From: a virus
DNA length: 20,175 nucleotides
Reading direction: 5' to 3' (one strand)
IMG/VR virus record: IMGVR_UViG_3300010354_000897
Coordinates: 1 to 20,175 of that record
Below the pieces are notes generated by a model. The model worked only from the letters and a program-made list of their open reading frames with translations, had not been told where the DNA came from and ran no database searches. Made by a program: the position numbers and the translations under genes. Shown one piece after another: positions 6,528 to 13,652 of the stretch. How positions within the stretch are numbered: position 1 is the stretch's first letter; each line of letters starts with the position of its first letter.

Positions 6528-8474
6528 GGCGGGGGTGACGACGATCCCGTCGAACTTGACCTCGGTGAGGGTCTCACCCGGGTCGAAGCCCTCCAGGCTG
6601 AAGTTGATCTGAATCTGGCGCAGGAACTCCGCCGGCCGTTCGGACTCGCTCAGCAGCTCCGTGCGGGTGGTGACGGTCGTGGCTTCGGAGTAGCGACCCG
6701 TTGTGCCCATGAAGGTGCGGATCTGCTGCGTCGCCGGCGATGTCCAGATCGTGTCGATCTGCACGAAGCGGTCGACTGCAGGCGTCAGAGTGATCGCTGC
6801 AGGGATCGGATCGAAGGCCTGGTAGGGGTTGATCTTGCTGGAGCCGGTCTGCCGCGTCTGCTCCAAGATGATCTCCTCGGTGTAGGGGAGCATCCAATCC
6901 TGCGCGTTGTTGTCCGGCGCGCGGTAAACCGTGGGCGCGATCGGCAGCTGCAGAACGCCATCGACGATTGCCGCGGTCTGGGTCAGGCCCTGATCGCGCA
7001 TGTCGTCGTCAAGGAACGGATCGACGAAGACGCCACGCTTGCTGCTGGGTTCGCGCGAGCTGATGTCTGTCTTCAGCCGCTCGAGGGCCACCAGGTCGTA
7101 GAGGTCGACGATCAGCGAGCGCATCCGCTCCAGCTGGTCGAAGGGGATCGCCCGGATGCCGTCGTTGATGACGTTCGGCGTCAGGCCCCAGCGCTGCTCG
7201 ACCGTCGCCAGGTTGAGCAGGTTGGCAGGGGTCGCCGGTGGCAGCGGGTTGAAACGGCTGCTGATGCCCTTGACGCGGGAGAAGTTGCCCTCGCGGTCGA
7301 TGCAGATCCGGTCGTAGCGGGGGAGTTTCCAGCGGTAGTCGGAAAGCACCAGGGTGCCGTTGACGGCGCCGGTCACCGTGAAAGTGCCAGCCTGCAGGTC
7401 TACAGCGGTTGGCGTGACGCTGCCGAGGTAGCGGTAGACGACCGTGTAGGTGGAGCCAGGTGCGGGCTCGGTGGCGCCGCCGCCTGCGGGGCTCCAGTCC
7501 ACCTTGTCGCCGTTCAGGAAGTAGTCCTGCGGCGTGTGATAGGTGGTGACGCCCTGGGTGACGCTCTGGATGCTGAGCACCGACACGTCAGGCAGCGTGT
7601 CCTGCCCGCCGCTCGTGCCGCCGCGCGTCAGCGTGACGGTCTTCTCGCGGGTGATCACCACGCCCAGGATGCTCTCCAGGGGGTAGCGGTTCATCTGGAT
7701 CGTGGCGCTGCCGCCGGTCGTGCCCGTGAAGGTGTCGGGCTCCGAGGTGACCGTCTCAAGGTCAGGATCCTCGCTGTAGTTGAGCCGGGTGGCGGCCAGC
7801 TTGTCGATCTTGTAGCCGTAGATGTTGCCGGTGCCGTCCTTGACCGAGAAGGCGTTCACGCCGGCCGCCAGGCCCAGCGCCGTGACGCTGAGGCCGGTGA
7901 CGATGTAGGAGCCGTTGCTCTCCCGGTCGTAGCGGGCCAGCGCCTCGGCGAAGTTGTCGCCCACATTGCCGCCGCCCTGGTTGAGCAGCGCGCCGTCGAT
8001 GACGGTCCAGACGGGGTAGAAGACGCCAGTGCTGCCGTCGCCTTCGCGGCCCCAGGTGGCAGTGACGCGCAAACGGCCGGCGCCAGGCTCGGTGTAGCCG
8101 CGAGTGCCAACGGCAGGGTTGCGCAGGTCAGCGTCCTGCACCTCCGTGATCTCTTCGCTCAGGAGGTAGACGCCGACGCGCACCAGGCCGGTGGCGGCGA
8201 TCGTGAAGGTGCGAGCGGGGATCTCGCGCACCGCGCCGCGCAGGTAGATCAGGCTGAGCAGGCAGTTGATCGTCGTGCCGCTGATTGTCGGCGGCGTGCC
8301 GCTGATCACCGCGCCGTCCTTGAACACCGCGTCAGCGATGCGCTTCAGACGATCGATCAGGGTCGACTGCACCTCGTTGAGCTCGGCGCTCTGCGAGTGC
8401 TTGCCCGCGCGGAACAGGATCTCGTCGTAACGATCGGCCGCATCGAAGCGGTTGTAGTAGCCGGCGAGCGTCAT
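6525..8474 (-). CDS. DUF4815 domain tail/baseplate protein
   Basis: The 649-aa product matches the DUF4815 family as I recall it. The N-terminus YYNRFDAADRYDEILFRAGK followed by QSAELNEVQSTLIDRLKRIAD is characteristic. GAVISGT and a long beta-rich midsection follow, then SRVKGISSRFNPLPP and a helical segment DQLERMRSLIVDLYDLVALERLK. FVDPFLDDDMRDQG and a C-terminus ending SLEGFDPGETLTEVKFDG complete it. Such proteins lie beside baseplate and fibre genes in contractile phages and probably connect the baseplate to fibres; a molecular role is not established. The start overlaps the previous stop as TGATG at 8474. The gene ends in tandem stops TGA TAG and its frame resumes in the next gene, so the two may be halves of one ancestral protein. 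Confidence 0.82.
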   Translation of the reverse strand: MTLAGYYNRFDAADRYDEILFRAGKHSQSAELNEVQSTLIDRLKRIADAVFKDGAVISGTPPTISGTTINCLLSLIYLRGAVREIPARTFTIAATGLVRVGVYLLSEEITEVQDADLRNPAVGTRGYTEPGAGRLRVTATWGREGDGSTGVFYPVWTVIDGALLNQGGGNVGDNFAEALARYDRESNGSYIVTGLSVTALGLAAGVNAFSVKDGTGNIYGYKIDKLAATRLNYSEDPDLETVTSEPDTFTGTTGGSATIQMNRYPLESILGVVITREKTVTLTRGGTSGGQDTLPDVSVLSIQSVTQGVTTYHTPQDYFLNGDKVDWSPAGGGATEPAPGSTYTVVYRYLGSVTPTAVDLQAGTFTVTGAVNGTLVLSDYRWKLPRYDRICIDREGNFSRVKGISSRFNPLPPATPANLLNLATVEQRWGLTPNVINDGIRAIPFDQLERMRSLIVDLYDLVALERLKTDISSREPSSKRGVFVDPFLDDDMRDQGLTQTAAIVDGVLQLPIAPTVYRAPDNNAQDWMLPYTEEIILEQTRQTGSSKINPYQAFDPIPAAITLTPAVDRFVQIDTIWTSPATQQIRTFMGTTGRYSEATTVTTRTELLSESERPAEFLRQIQINFSLEGFDPGETLTEVKFDGIVVTPA

Positions 8475-8959
8475 CAGAAGGTCACCACAAACTCGAACAG
8501 CTGACGGGTTGTGATCTCGCGGATGATCGGCGCCCGACGCTCGATCACCAGGAGGGTGCCAGGCTGCGCCACCTCGGCAGGCAGCAGGTAGAGCTGGCCG
8601 GAGGGCACGCCGGCCGCGGCCACGGTGTCGAGGAAGATCGCCTGCTCGCGGATCGTGGAGCCAACCGCATCAGCGAACTCGAAGTGGAACTTGAAGTAGA
8701 GGTTGTTGGTCGGCGTGCTGGTGACGCTGAACCTGCCCTCAGGCACGCTGATCGCGCCGGCTGCGTCGGGCGTGCAGAAGTCGACCTGATTGGCCTTGCG
8801 CCGCGCGATCTCCGCCAGCAGCGCCGTAGCGTTGCCGGCAGGCGCCGGAGGGGTGTTGCCCCAGGCTGCGTCGCCGCTGCCCCAGGCCAGGTGGGCGGTG
8901 CGCGCCTTGATCGCCGTCGCGATGGCGATGCGCCCGCTGGTAGTCAGGACTGCCGCCAT
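8474..8959 (-). CDS. Small tail/baseplate-associated protein, 161 aa
   Basis: Begins MAAVLTTSGRIAIATAIKAR, then HLAWGSGDAAW at 23-33, a pattern I recall in a family of phage tail proteins encoded just after gpI in P2/Mu-like contractile phages. The middle segment has IARRKANQVDF and VPEGRFSVTSTPTNNLYFKF; the C-terminal half is beta-rich (REQAIFLDTVAAAG, GQLYLLPAEVAQPGTLLVIE) and ends TRQLFEFVVTF. No enzymatic motif is visible. The position between gpI and the DUF4815 protein suggests a role in attaching fibres to the baseplate. The gene is separated by 25 bases from gpI, with a GGGGCGAG ribosome-binding-type sequence before its ATG. Confidence 0.72.
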   Translation of the reverse strand: MAAVLTTSGRIAIATAIKARTAHLAWGSGDAAWGNTPPAPAGNATALLAEIARRKANQVDFCTPDAAGAISVPEGRFSVTSTPTNNLYFKFHFEFADAVGSTIREQAIFLDTVAAAGVPSGQLYLLPAEVAQPGTLLVIERRAPIIREITTRQLFEFVVTF

Positions 8960-8984
8960 GCTCGCCCCTTAGTCGCTCCTCATG

Positions 8985-9833
8985 CTACGCGGTCTGCGTT
9001 GTCACAGTGCTGGTGGCCACGACGTTGGTCGTAAGCCAGGTTGTTGTGGCTTGCCAGCTGAACGCGCCCCAGGTCTGATACAGGTAGGCGCCGCTCACGC
9101 CTTCTTGGTTGGTGAGCAGGCCAGGATGGTTGATCACATCGCGGTCTTGATCCCAGGCGCTGTGATCGAGCCGGAAGTGGTCGATCAACTGCGCCAGGAT
9201 GCCGATCACGTCGGTGTGCGTGCTGGCGACCGTTGTGTTCTCGGCCACCAGGCTGGCGTGGATCTGGCCGTAACTGATCTGCGGCCAGTCTGGGTTGGGC
9301 CGCACACCGCTGTGGTCGTCCCACATCCCGTCATCGAGTAAGCCCTGATCCCAGACCAGCTGGCGGATGTCATAGACCGCGTAAATCCGCTGCAGCCTGC
9401 TGCGGACCGGTGAGCTGATCTTGGCGATCCCGACGATGTTGTCGATGATCGCGCTGCCAGTGGTCGCCTGAGACAGTCCCAGCTGGTATTCAGCCCAGCG
9501 GTAGGAGCCGCCCTCGGATTCCTCGATCAGACCGGTAACGCCGATCCAACTCAGTGCGACGCGGACGGATTCGGGCGTGCCCCGGATGCGCTGCCACAGC
9601 ACACCCTCGGCGATGGCCAGGCGCTGATTGTTGCCCAGGTAGGGCAGGATCTCGCCGAGGCCGTATTCGTAGATCAGCCATGGCACCACCGAGTCGGGGA
9701 TGTTGGTGCGCTTGGCGGTGCGGATGATGGGCACCGGCGGTCCGGTGCGCACCAGGCTGGATGCCGCCCGGCTGAAGTCGCGCTCCAGCTGCGTGGCGTT
9801 GGGGGGCAGTAGGTCGTAGCGGCTGGCGGTCAT
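8985..9833 (-). CDS. Baseplate/tail protein I (P2 gpI-like) with C-terminal extension
   Basis: Residues 1-150 show the gpI pattern: LLPPNATQLERDFSRAASSL at the N-terminus, PDSVVPWLIYEYGLGEILPY at 46-65, AIAEGVLWQRIRGTPESVRV near 73-92 and a Trp-rich RWAEYQLGLSQAT. P2 gpI is about 176 aa and links gpJ of the baseplate to the fibres. This protein is 282 aa, and the extra C-terminal 110 or so residues are rich in Trp, Asp and aromatic-turn motifs (WDQGLLDDGMWDDHSG, YLYQTWGAFSW), suggesting an added beta domain. It overlaps the gpJ stop by four bases (ATGA). Identification is firm for the N-terminal half; the extension is unassigned. Confidence 0.85.
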   Translation of the reverse strand: MTASRYDLLPPNATQLERDFSRAASSLVRTGPPVPIIRTAKRTNIPDSVVPWLIYEYGLGEILPYLGNNQRLAIAEGVLWQRIRGTPESVRVALSWIGVTGLIEESEGGSYRWAEYQLGLSQATTGSAIIDNIVGIAKISSPVRSRLQRIYAVYDIRQLVWDQGLLDDGMWDDHSGVRPNPDWPQISYGQIHASLVAENTTVASTHTDVIGILAQLIDHFRLDHSAWDQDRDVINHPGLLTNQEGVSGAYLYQTWGAFSWQATTTWLTTNVVATSTVTTQTA

Positions 9834-10669
9834 CGGTCACGCCCAGCCATCGTGAGCGTGATCGCGCCCAGTGCCGGCGCCTGGCTGGGGCCGCAGACTA
9901 CATCAGCCGCCGGGGCAGTCAAGACCACGCGCTGCACGCCGGCTGGGTGCAGCTGGGCGATCAGCCAGGAGCGGGTGACGTCCCAGCCAAGGCCGGAGGA
10001 TGCGGCAAAGGCGGCGGTGAGGCTGGCCTGCAGGCCGTTGAACACCTCGATCGGGGTGTCGGGGTAGAGGTAGACCTGAGCGGTAACGGGCACCGTGTTG
10101 ATCGTGGCGCTGGCGACCGTCACCACATCGGTGATCACCCGCACGCTGTCGCTCTGGAGCACGTCGTCCACGGTCGCCAGCAGGCCGCTGCTGGCGGTGC
10201 CGTTGCCCTGGGTGGAGAGGATGTTGACGAGCACCTCGCCGGGCGCCGGGCTGGAGACGGCTGCATCCTTGACCAGCTCGCTCGCGGTCAGCGCCTGGTA
10301 GCGATACCAGGCGGCGCCACCAGCGGTGGAGCTGCCCATGATGCGCTCGATAACGCGCACGCGCAGGGCGGCATCCGTCTCGCTGGTGAGGCGGGTCACG
10401 GCGTAGAAGGCGGCCAGATTGTCGAGGTCGCCGCCGCCGGCGTAGCGCAGCAGGGTTGCCTGCAGAGCGTCGTTCACGCGCTGGCGAAGGATTAGCTCGC
10501 GGGCCGCGGCCACCTCCAGAATCTTCACGCCCGGATCCGACTCAAGGATCTCGGTGTAGGACGGGTCGCGCGCCTGCAGGTCGGCGATCATCTCAGCGAG
10601 GATCGACTCGAAGTCGAGCGGCTCGATGATCTCCGGCGCGGGGATGGAACTGAAGTCGATCGTGGCCAT
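9830..10669 (-). CDS. Baseplate assembly protein J (P2 gpJ-like)
   Basis: The 279-aa product matches the baseplate J family, which with gpW-like and gpI-like proteins forms the wedges around the tail tip. Diagnostic segments are LESDPGVKILEVAAARELIL at about 42-61, QRVNDALQATLLRYAGGGDLDNLAAFYAV at about 63-91 (ending GGDLDNLAAFYAV) and a conserved AWYRYQAL at about 119-126. The C-terminal half contains the usual beta-strand rich GEVLVNILSTQGNGTAS and the TAQVYLYPDT segment. Length agrees with typical gpJ (about 300 aa). Start and upstream stop overlap as TGATG at 10669, and the stop overlaps gpI, so wedge components are translationally coupled. Confidence 0.94.
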   Translation of the reverse strand: MATIDFSSIPAPEIIEPLDFESILAEMIADLQARDPSYTEILESDPGVKILEVAAARELILRQRVNDALQATLLRYAGGGDLDNLAAFYAVTRLTSETDAALRVRVIERIMGSSTAGGAAWYRYQALTASELVKDAAVSSPAPGEVLVNILSTQGNGTASSGLLATVDDVLQSDSVRVITDVVTVASATINTVPVTAQVYLYPDTPIEVFNGLQASLTAAFAASSGLGWDVTRSWLIAQLHPAGVQRVVLTAPAADVVCGPSQAPALGAITLTMAGRDR

Positions 10670-11010
10670 CAGATCACCAGGCCCTCAATGGCGACCCGCT
10701 GGCCGTTGATCAGATAGTAGCCAACCAGGCTGAGCTCGATCTGGCCGGCAGCGGAAACGTTCTCGATCTTGATCTGCTCCAGTCGGAGGCGCGGCTCCCA
10801 GCGGTCGAGGGCCTCGGCTGTGGCGGCCACCATCTCGGAGACCAGGCTGGCGTTCATTGGGCGGTCCACCAGGCGGGGCAGCCGGCTGCCGTAGTCGCGC
10901 CGATGCACACGCGTGCCGATCGGTGTCGTCAGGATGTCCTGGATCGACTGGCGCAGGTGATCGAACCCGCCGATCGCCTTGCCCGTCGTGCGGCTCATGC
11001 CAGCGGCCAT
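10669..11010 (-). CDS. Baseplate wedge protein, gp25/P2 gpW-like
   Basis: A 113-aa protein with the gp25-like fold signature: GFDHLRQSIQDILTTPIGTR at 15-34, then RRDYGSRLPRLVDRPMN at 37-53, and VSEMVAATAEALDRWEPRLRL near 57-77, finishing in strands (IELSLVGYYLINGQRVAIE). Length and motifs agree with the P2 gpW / T4 gp25 family, the innermost wedge component that starts sheath polymerisation. The first ATG (11010) overlaps the PAAR stop as TGATG and has GGAGG seven bases upstream, so it is preferred over the later Met at 10998. Confidence 0.93.
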   Translation of the reverse strand: MAAGMSRTTGKAIGGFDHLRQSIQDILTTPIGTRVHRRDYGSRLPRLVDRPMNASLVSEMVAATAEALDRWEPRLRLEQIKIENVSAAGQIELSLVGYYLINGQRVAIEGLVI

Positions 11011-11267
11011 CAGTTTGCCTCCACGTTGGGGCTGCCGCCCTGCAGCGTGGCGCCGCAGGCGGTGGTGTCTCCTACTCTCGCAACCTTCCGCCCATTGGCG
11101 AACGTGTTGGGGCTGCCGGTCGCGATCGGGTTGGAGCCATGGATCGGGCAGGCGTAGGTGTCGCCGACGCGCGCGACCTTCAGGCCGTTGGCGTAGGTGT
11201 CGGGGCTGCCGGTGACGACAGCGCCACCGTGACTGCCCGGGTCGCCGATGCGGATCACCTTGGCCAT
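11010..11267 (-). CDS. PAAR-type tail spike tip protein
   Basis: The 85-aa product is a PAAR-like cone that caps the gpV spike and pierces the outer membrane. It shows the N-terminal IRIGDPGSHGG motif and two tandem repeats built on GSPxTxANGxKVARVGDT, with a third incomplete copy, GSPNVEAN, at the C-terminus. Likely zinc-binding residues are His13, Cys and His in ACPIHG, and the Cys in ACGATL. The repeat is also visible in the DNA (copies near 11098-11122 and 11188-11212 on the plus strand). The gene sits directly after gpV with a four-base gap and overlaps the gp25-like gene, the canonical order. Confidence 0.93.
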   Translation of the reverse strand: MAKVIRIGDPGSHGGAVVTGSPDTYANGLKVARVGDTYACPIHGSNPIATGSPNTFANGRKVARVGDTTACGATLQGGSPNVEAN

Positions 11268-11271
11268 GACG

Positions 11272-11796
11272 TCAGGGGTTGAGGTGGATCGGGCTGCCCT
11301 TGATCGTGGCGGCGCCGCTGGCCTGCACGAACACCGTGGTGGCCTTCACCTCCACCGTGCTGTTGCTGGCTGTCGCGTCAATCTTCAACTTGTGCGCCTG
11401 GCGGTCGTACTCCACCACCGTCCCGTCCTGGAACGTGCGGCGCTGCAGGCCGGCCCGGTCGCCGTTGGCGTTGCCGTTGCTGAACAGGCCAGGGATGGCG
11501 ACGCCGGCGCCGAGCTCACCTGACGGGGCCAGCACCATCACGACCTCGCCCACCTCCGGCGGATCCCAGACGCGGTCGTTGCCCGCGCGCGGCGTGAACC
11601 ACGGCATCCAGTCGGTGAGGATCTCGCCCTCCTGGAGCTGCACGCGGATCGCCGGGAAGCCGGCCGTTGCGCCGGTGTAGTCGGCCTCCTGGACGGTGCC
11701 GTAGCGGGCGACGTTGCTGAGCCGCCGCGCGTGGTCGGTGCTCTCGGCGGAGCCGACGCCAGCGGTCAGCTGGTCGGAGCGATTAACTCCCAGCAT
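11272..11796 (-). CDS. Baseplate assembly protein V, tail spike (P2 gpV-like)
   Basis: A 174-aa trimeric central spike. The N-terminal helix (DHARRLSNVARYGTV at 21-35) and OB-fold carry RVQLQEGEILTDWMPWFTPR at 51-70, DPPEVGEVVMVLAPSGEL at 78-95 and IPGLFSNGNA at 101-110. The linker FQDGTVVEYDRQAHKLKID leads into repetitive strands (STVEVKATTVFVQASGAATI) forming the triple-stranded beta-helix needle. These are standard landmarks of the phage baseplate V family. It is followed by its PAAR tip. The start overlaps the end of the upstream gene by 14 bases and lacks a strong Shine-Dalgarno, consistent with translational coupling. Confidence 0.95.
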   Translation of the reverse strand: MLGVNRSDQLTAGVGSAESTDHARRLSNVARYGTVQEADYTGATAGFPAIRVQLQEGEILTDWMPWFTPRAGNDRVWDPPEVGEVVMVLAPSGELGAGVAIPGLFSNGNANGDRAGLQRRTFQDGTVVEYDRQAHKLKIDATASNSTVEVKATTVFVQASGAATIKGSPIHLNP

Positions 11797-12151
11797 CGGC
11801 GGCCTGCCAGAGGTAGCGGACGACGCCAGGGATCTCGGCGCCGGTCGGAGCTGCTTCGAGGGCGTCCTTGATCAGCAGCTGCGAGGCGAGCATGTGAACG
11901 CCGTGGCGGATGCCATGTGGGGCAGCGTCGCCAACGGGCTGGCCGGTGGCCGCCAGCGCGGCTTCCTTCGCCAGATCGAGCGCCAGGGCCAGGCGCGTGC
12001 GGTCCGGCTGCTCGATCTCCATGAACGCCGCCAGGCTGTCGACGGTCAGCGGCAGGTCCAGCGCAAAGGCCTCGTTGATTGCGGGCGTCGCCGGATCGTC
12101 GGCCTGGAACTTGCCCTCGTCGGTGCGAGCGCGTTTGCGGGTGGTAGCCAT
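11783..12151 (-). CDS. Unknown tail-region protein, 122 aa
   Basis: The start chosen is the ATG at 12151, which overlaps the upstream stop as TGATG; a longer frame opening 51 bases earlier would run into the preceding gene and encode an unlikely His/Arg-rich leader. The product begins with a basic stretch (MATTRKRARTDEGKFQADDP) followed by a mainly helical body: PATPAINEAFALDLPLTVDS, RTRLALALDLAKEAALAATG, HGVHMLASQLLIKDALEAAP, and ends IPGVVRYLWQAADAGS. There is no membrane segment or enzyme motif. Placed between a gpU-like tail terminator and the gpV spike, it may be a small head-tail adaptor or baseplate accessory protein, but I do not recognise the family. Confidence 0.82.
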   Translation of the reverse strand: MATTRKRARTDEGKFQADDPATPAINEAFALDLPLTVDSLAAFMEIEQPDRTRLALALDLAKEAALAATGQPVGDAAPHGIRHGVHMLASQLLIKDALEAAPTGAEIPGVVRYLWQAADAGS

Positions 12152-12768
12152 CAGGTGAGCTCCTCGCCGTTGGCGGTGATGGTGGCGTTGCCGACGGGGC
12201 ACGCCGCGCCGCTCTGCCCATCGCAGGTGATGCGGCCTCCAGGATAGGCGCCGCTCTGCTCCAACGGCTCGTCATCGCAGACGACGTAGGGGTTGGGTGT
12301 GTCGCGGTAGGGCTTGCGGTAGGTGACCGTGTAGCGGATCACGGCGGCGCCGGTGGCCAAGCTGCCGTCGAAGTCGGGATCTTGCGAGCTGGTGTCTTGA
12401 TACATCACCTCGACCGATTCAAAGCCGGAGATCTCCCAGGATTGCAGGGCTGCCTCGACCTGCTCGGTCATGTCGTCCAGGTCGTCGTCGATGTTGTCGA
12501 AGCTCTGCGCGACGCACACGATCGAGAGGATGCACTCGCGCTGCTCGAAGCCGTTCCAGTGGGATGGCGAGCGCTCAGTGTTGCGCTCGGTGTCGCGGGT
12601 GTGCACGACGATCGCCGGGAGCTCAGGCTCCTCGACTGGCATCAGCCGGCCGGCGAAGACGCGAGGCCCAGCTGCGGTGCGATAGGTGGGCGCAGCAGGC
12701 GGCGAAGTCAGGCTCTGCCCCAGCCTGGCGACGGCAGCGTTGCGGATCTGCGTGCGGGGGTGGGTCAT
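12151..12768 (-). CDS. Tail terminator / minor tail protein U-like
   Basis: Starting at the ATG at 12768 the protein has 205 aa: THPRTQIRNAAVARLGQSL, then RVFAGRLMPVEEPELPAIVV with HTRDTE. This layout (N-terminal helix, short strand with Arg, then a proline-aromatic LPAIVV strand and an acidic turn) resembles lambda gpU and related tail terminators. A helix DDLDDMTEQVEAALQSW and strand VIRYTVTYRKPY follow. About 50 C-terminal residues (with GGRITCDGQSGAACPVGNATI) are beyond the usual length, perhaps an added domain. A longer frame beginning at a GTG at 12810 is less likely because that codon lies inside the terminator-like hairpin. The ring formed caps the tail at the head end. Family assignment is by pattern only. 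Confidence 0.72.
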   Translation of the reverse strand: MTHPRTQIRNAAVARLGQSLTSPPAAPTYRTAAGPRVFAGRLMPVEEPELPAIVVHTRDTERNTERSPSHWNGFEQRECILSIVCVAQSFDNIDDDLDDMTEQVEAALQSWEISGFESVEVMYQDTSSQDPDFDGSLATGAAVIRYTVTYRKPYRDTPNPYVVCDDEPLEQSGAYPGGRITCDGQSGAACPVGNATITANGEELT

Positions 12769-12784
12769 ATGACAAGCCTGACAG

Positions 12785-12815
12785 AAAAACCGGGTCTGTT
12801 GGCGCAGCACCCGGT
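12785..12815 (-). terminator. Candidate intrinsic terminator upstream of the tail genes
   Basis: On the minus strand ACCGGGT (12815-12809) and ACCCGGT (12795-12789) form a perfect 7-bp stem. It is extended inward by CTG/CAG around a CGCCAA loop with one bulged G, and is followed at once by a T run (12789-12785). It lies 41 bases after the LamG-like gene's stop and 16 bases before the tail terminator start. With no room for a promoter downstream, the tail genes need read-through, antitermination or the alternative fold formed by an upstream CCCGGT copy (12837-12832). Confidence 0.65.
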
Positions 12816-12825
12816 CGAACGGTGG

Positions 12826-12851
12826 ACAGTCACCGGGATACTGTAACCGGG
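12826..12851 (-). repeat. Two tandem imperfect CCCGGT repeats before the terminator
   Basis: Reading on the minus strand, CCCGGTTACAGT (12851-12840) is followed by CCCGGTGACTGT (12837-12826). Their ACAGT and ACTGT tails are mutually complementary, and the second CCCGGT can pair with ACCGGG of the terminator's left arm. The repeats therefore could form structures that compete with the terminator hairpin. Confidence 0.5.
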
Positions 12852-12855
12852 GGCA

Positions 12856-13599
12856 CTACTGCGCTGGTCCGGCATCAGGGAACGGAGCAGCAGGTGGGGT
12901 GAAGTTAGCGGTGTAACGGGCGACGCCTTTGGTGATGCGGAGGTCGTCGATGTAGCCATCAAAAAGATACGGAGTATCATAGTATCCACCCACGACAAGA
13001 TTTGTTGCTGTTAAATTTGCAGATGAAGTCCTTGATCCAATCTCTGTCCCATTAACAAAAACTCTACATGTCGATCCAAAGCGTGTTACAGCAATATGCT
13101 GCCACTGATTTTCGGCTAATACTGCTGCGCCAACTTCCGAACCAAAAAAGTTGTTGCCATCTATTGCGACGCAAATGCCGTTTGCAGCTGAGCCGGCGTT
13201 TTTATTATTTCCTTGAAAAATAGCAATTCCAGAGTTGTAACCTGGTTGAAGCCCTCCTGTCGTTGTTGACACTTGAAACCATCCACGAGCTGCGATAGAG
13301 GTATCACGACTGTAAACCCAGGCTTCTATAGTAAAATCACCCGTACCAAAAGCAAAATCACTGCTAGCTGCGTATGTAATTCTGTCAGCTACTTTGTCAA
13401 AAACGATTGAAGATCCTCCAAACTTGCTTTGAGCTGTGCTTATCTGCACGTCACCTACAAGGGTGGCGGCTTTTGGCGTCGGGCTGCTGTCGGTGATCGT
13501 CGTGCTGCCGTTGGCGCCGTTGCCGTGAAGCAGCAGGGAGACGTTCCGATAGTCCTGATCCAATGGAGTTTTCTCCTGCGGCGTAATCAACCAGCTCAT
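12856..13599 (-). CDS. LamG/concanavalin A-like lectin domain protein
   Basis: The 247-aa product is a single lectin-like jelly roll. The leader MSWLITPQEKTPLDQDYRNV is followed by VSLLLHGNGANGSTTITDSS (20-39). Core LamG motifs are FTIEAWVY at 89-96, WQHIAVTR at 166-173, VFVNGTEIG at 180-188 and GYIDDLRIT at 215-223, ending with FTPPAAPFPDAGPA. No catalytic residues were noted, so glycan binding is more likely than hydrolysis. Codons for residues 1-50 and the last 30 or so are GC-rich like the neighbours, whereas the middle (about 12970-13450) is AT-rich, suggesting exchange of the binding core. A GGAGG ribosome binding site precedes the ATG. Location among head-completion genes raises the possibility of a capsid-borne adhesin; a tail fibre is the alternative. 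Confidence 0.85.
   Translation of the reverse strand: MSWLITPQEKTPLDQDYRNVSLLLHGNGANGSTTITDSSPTPKAATLVGDVQISTAQSKFGGSSIVFDKVADRITYAASSDFAFGTGDFTIEAWVYSRDTSIAARGWFQVSTTTGGLQPGYNSGIAIFQGNNKNAGSAANGICVAIDGNNFFGSEVGAAVLAENQWQHIAVTRFGSTCRVFVNGTEIGSRTSSANLTATNLVVGGYYDTPYLFDGYIDDLRITKGVARYTANFTPPAAPFPDAGPAQ
12970..13450 (-). other. AT-rich core of the LamG-like gene
   Basis: Base composition drops sharply here compared with the first 150 and last 120 bases of the same gene. The boundaries fall within the reading frame without disrupting it. This indicates recombinational exchange of the binding core between conserved flanks. Confidence 0.55.
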
Positions 13600-13652
13600 C
13601 GCAGCACCTCCGCAGGCAGATTAGTGGCAGTGGCTTGGGTGGGGGTCATCAT
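13596..13652 (-). CDS. Possible 18-aa linking ORF
   Basis: A frame MMTPTQATATNLPAEVLR begins at an ATG overlapping the glycine-rich gene's stop (ATGA at 13652-13649). It ends with a TGA overlapping the ATG of the LamG-like gene (ATGA at 13599-13596). It spans the whole 49-base gap and contains that gene's GGAGG ribosome binding site. It may be a translated coupling peptide keeping ribosomes on the message, or chance. No family is recognisable at this length. Confidence 0.25.
   Translation of the reverse strand: MMTPTQATATNLPAEVLR

Noticed and set aside
6282-8504. 740-aa plus-strand reading frame opposite the DUF4815 gene
   Set aside because: No domain, strongly biased residues, and it lies antisense to a family-matching gene that is coupled to its neighbours.
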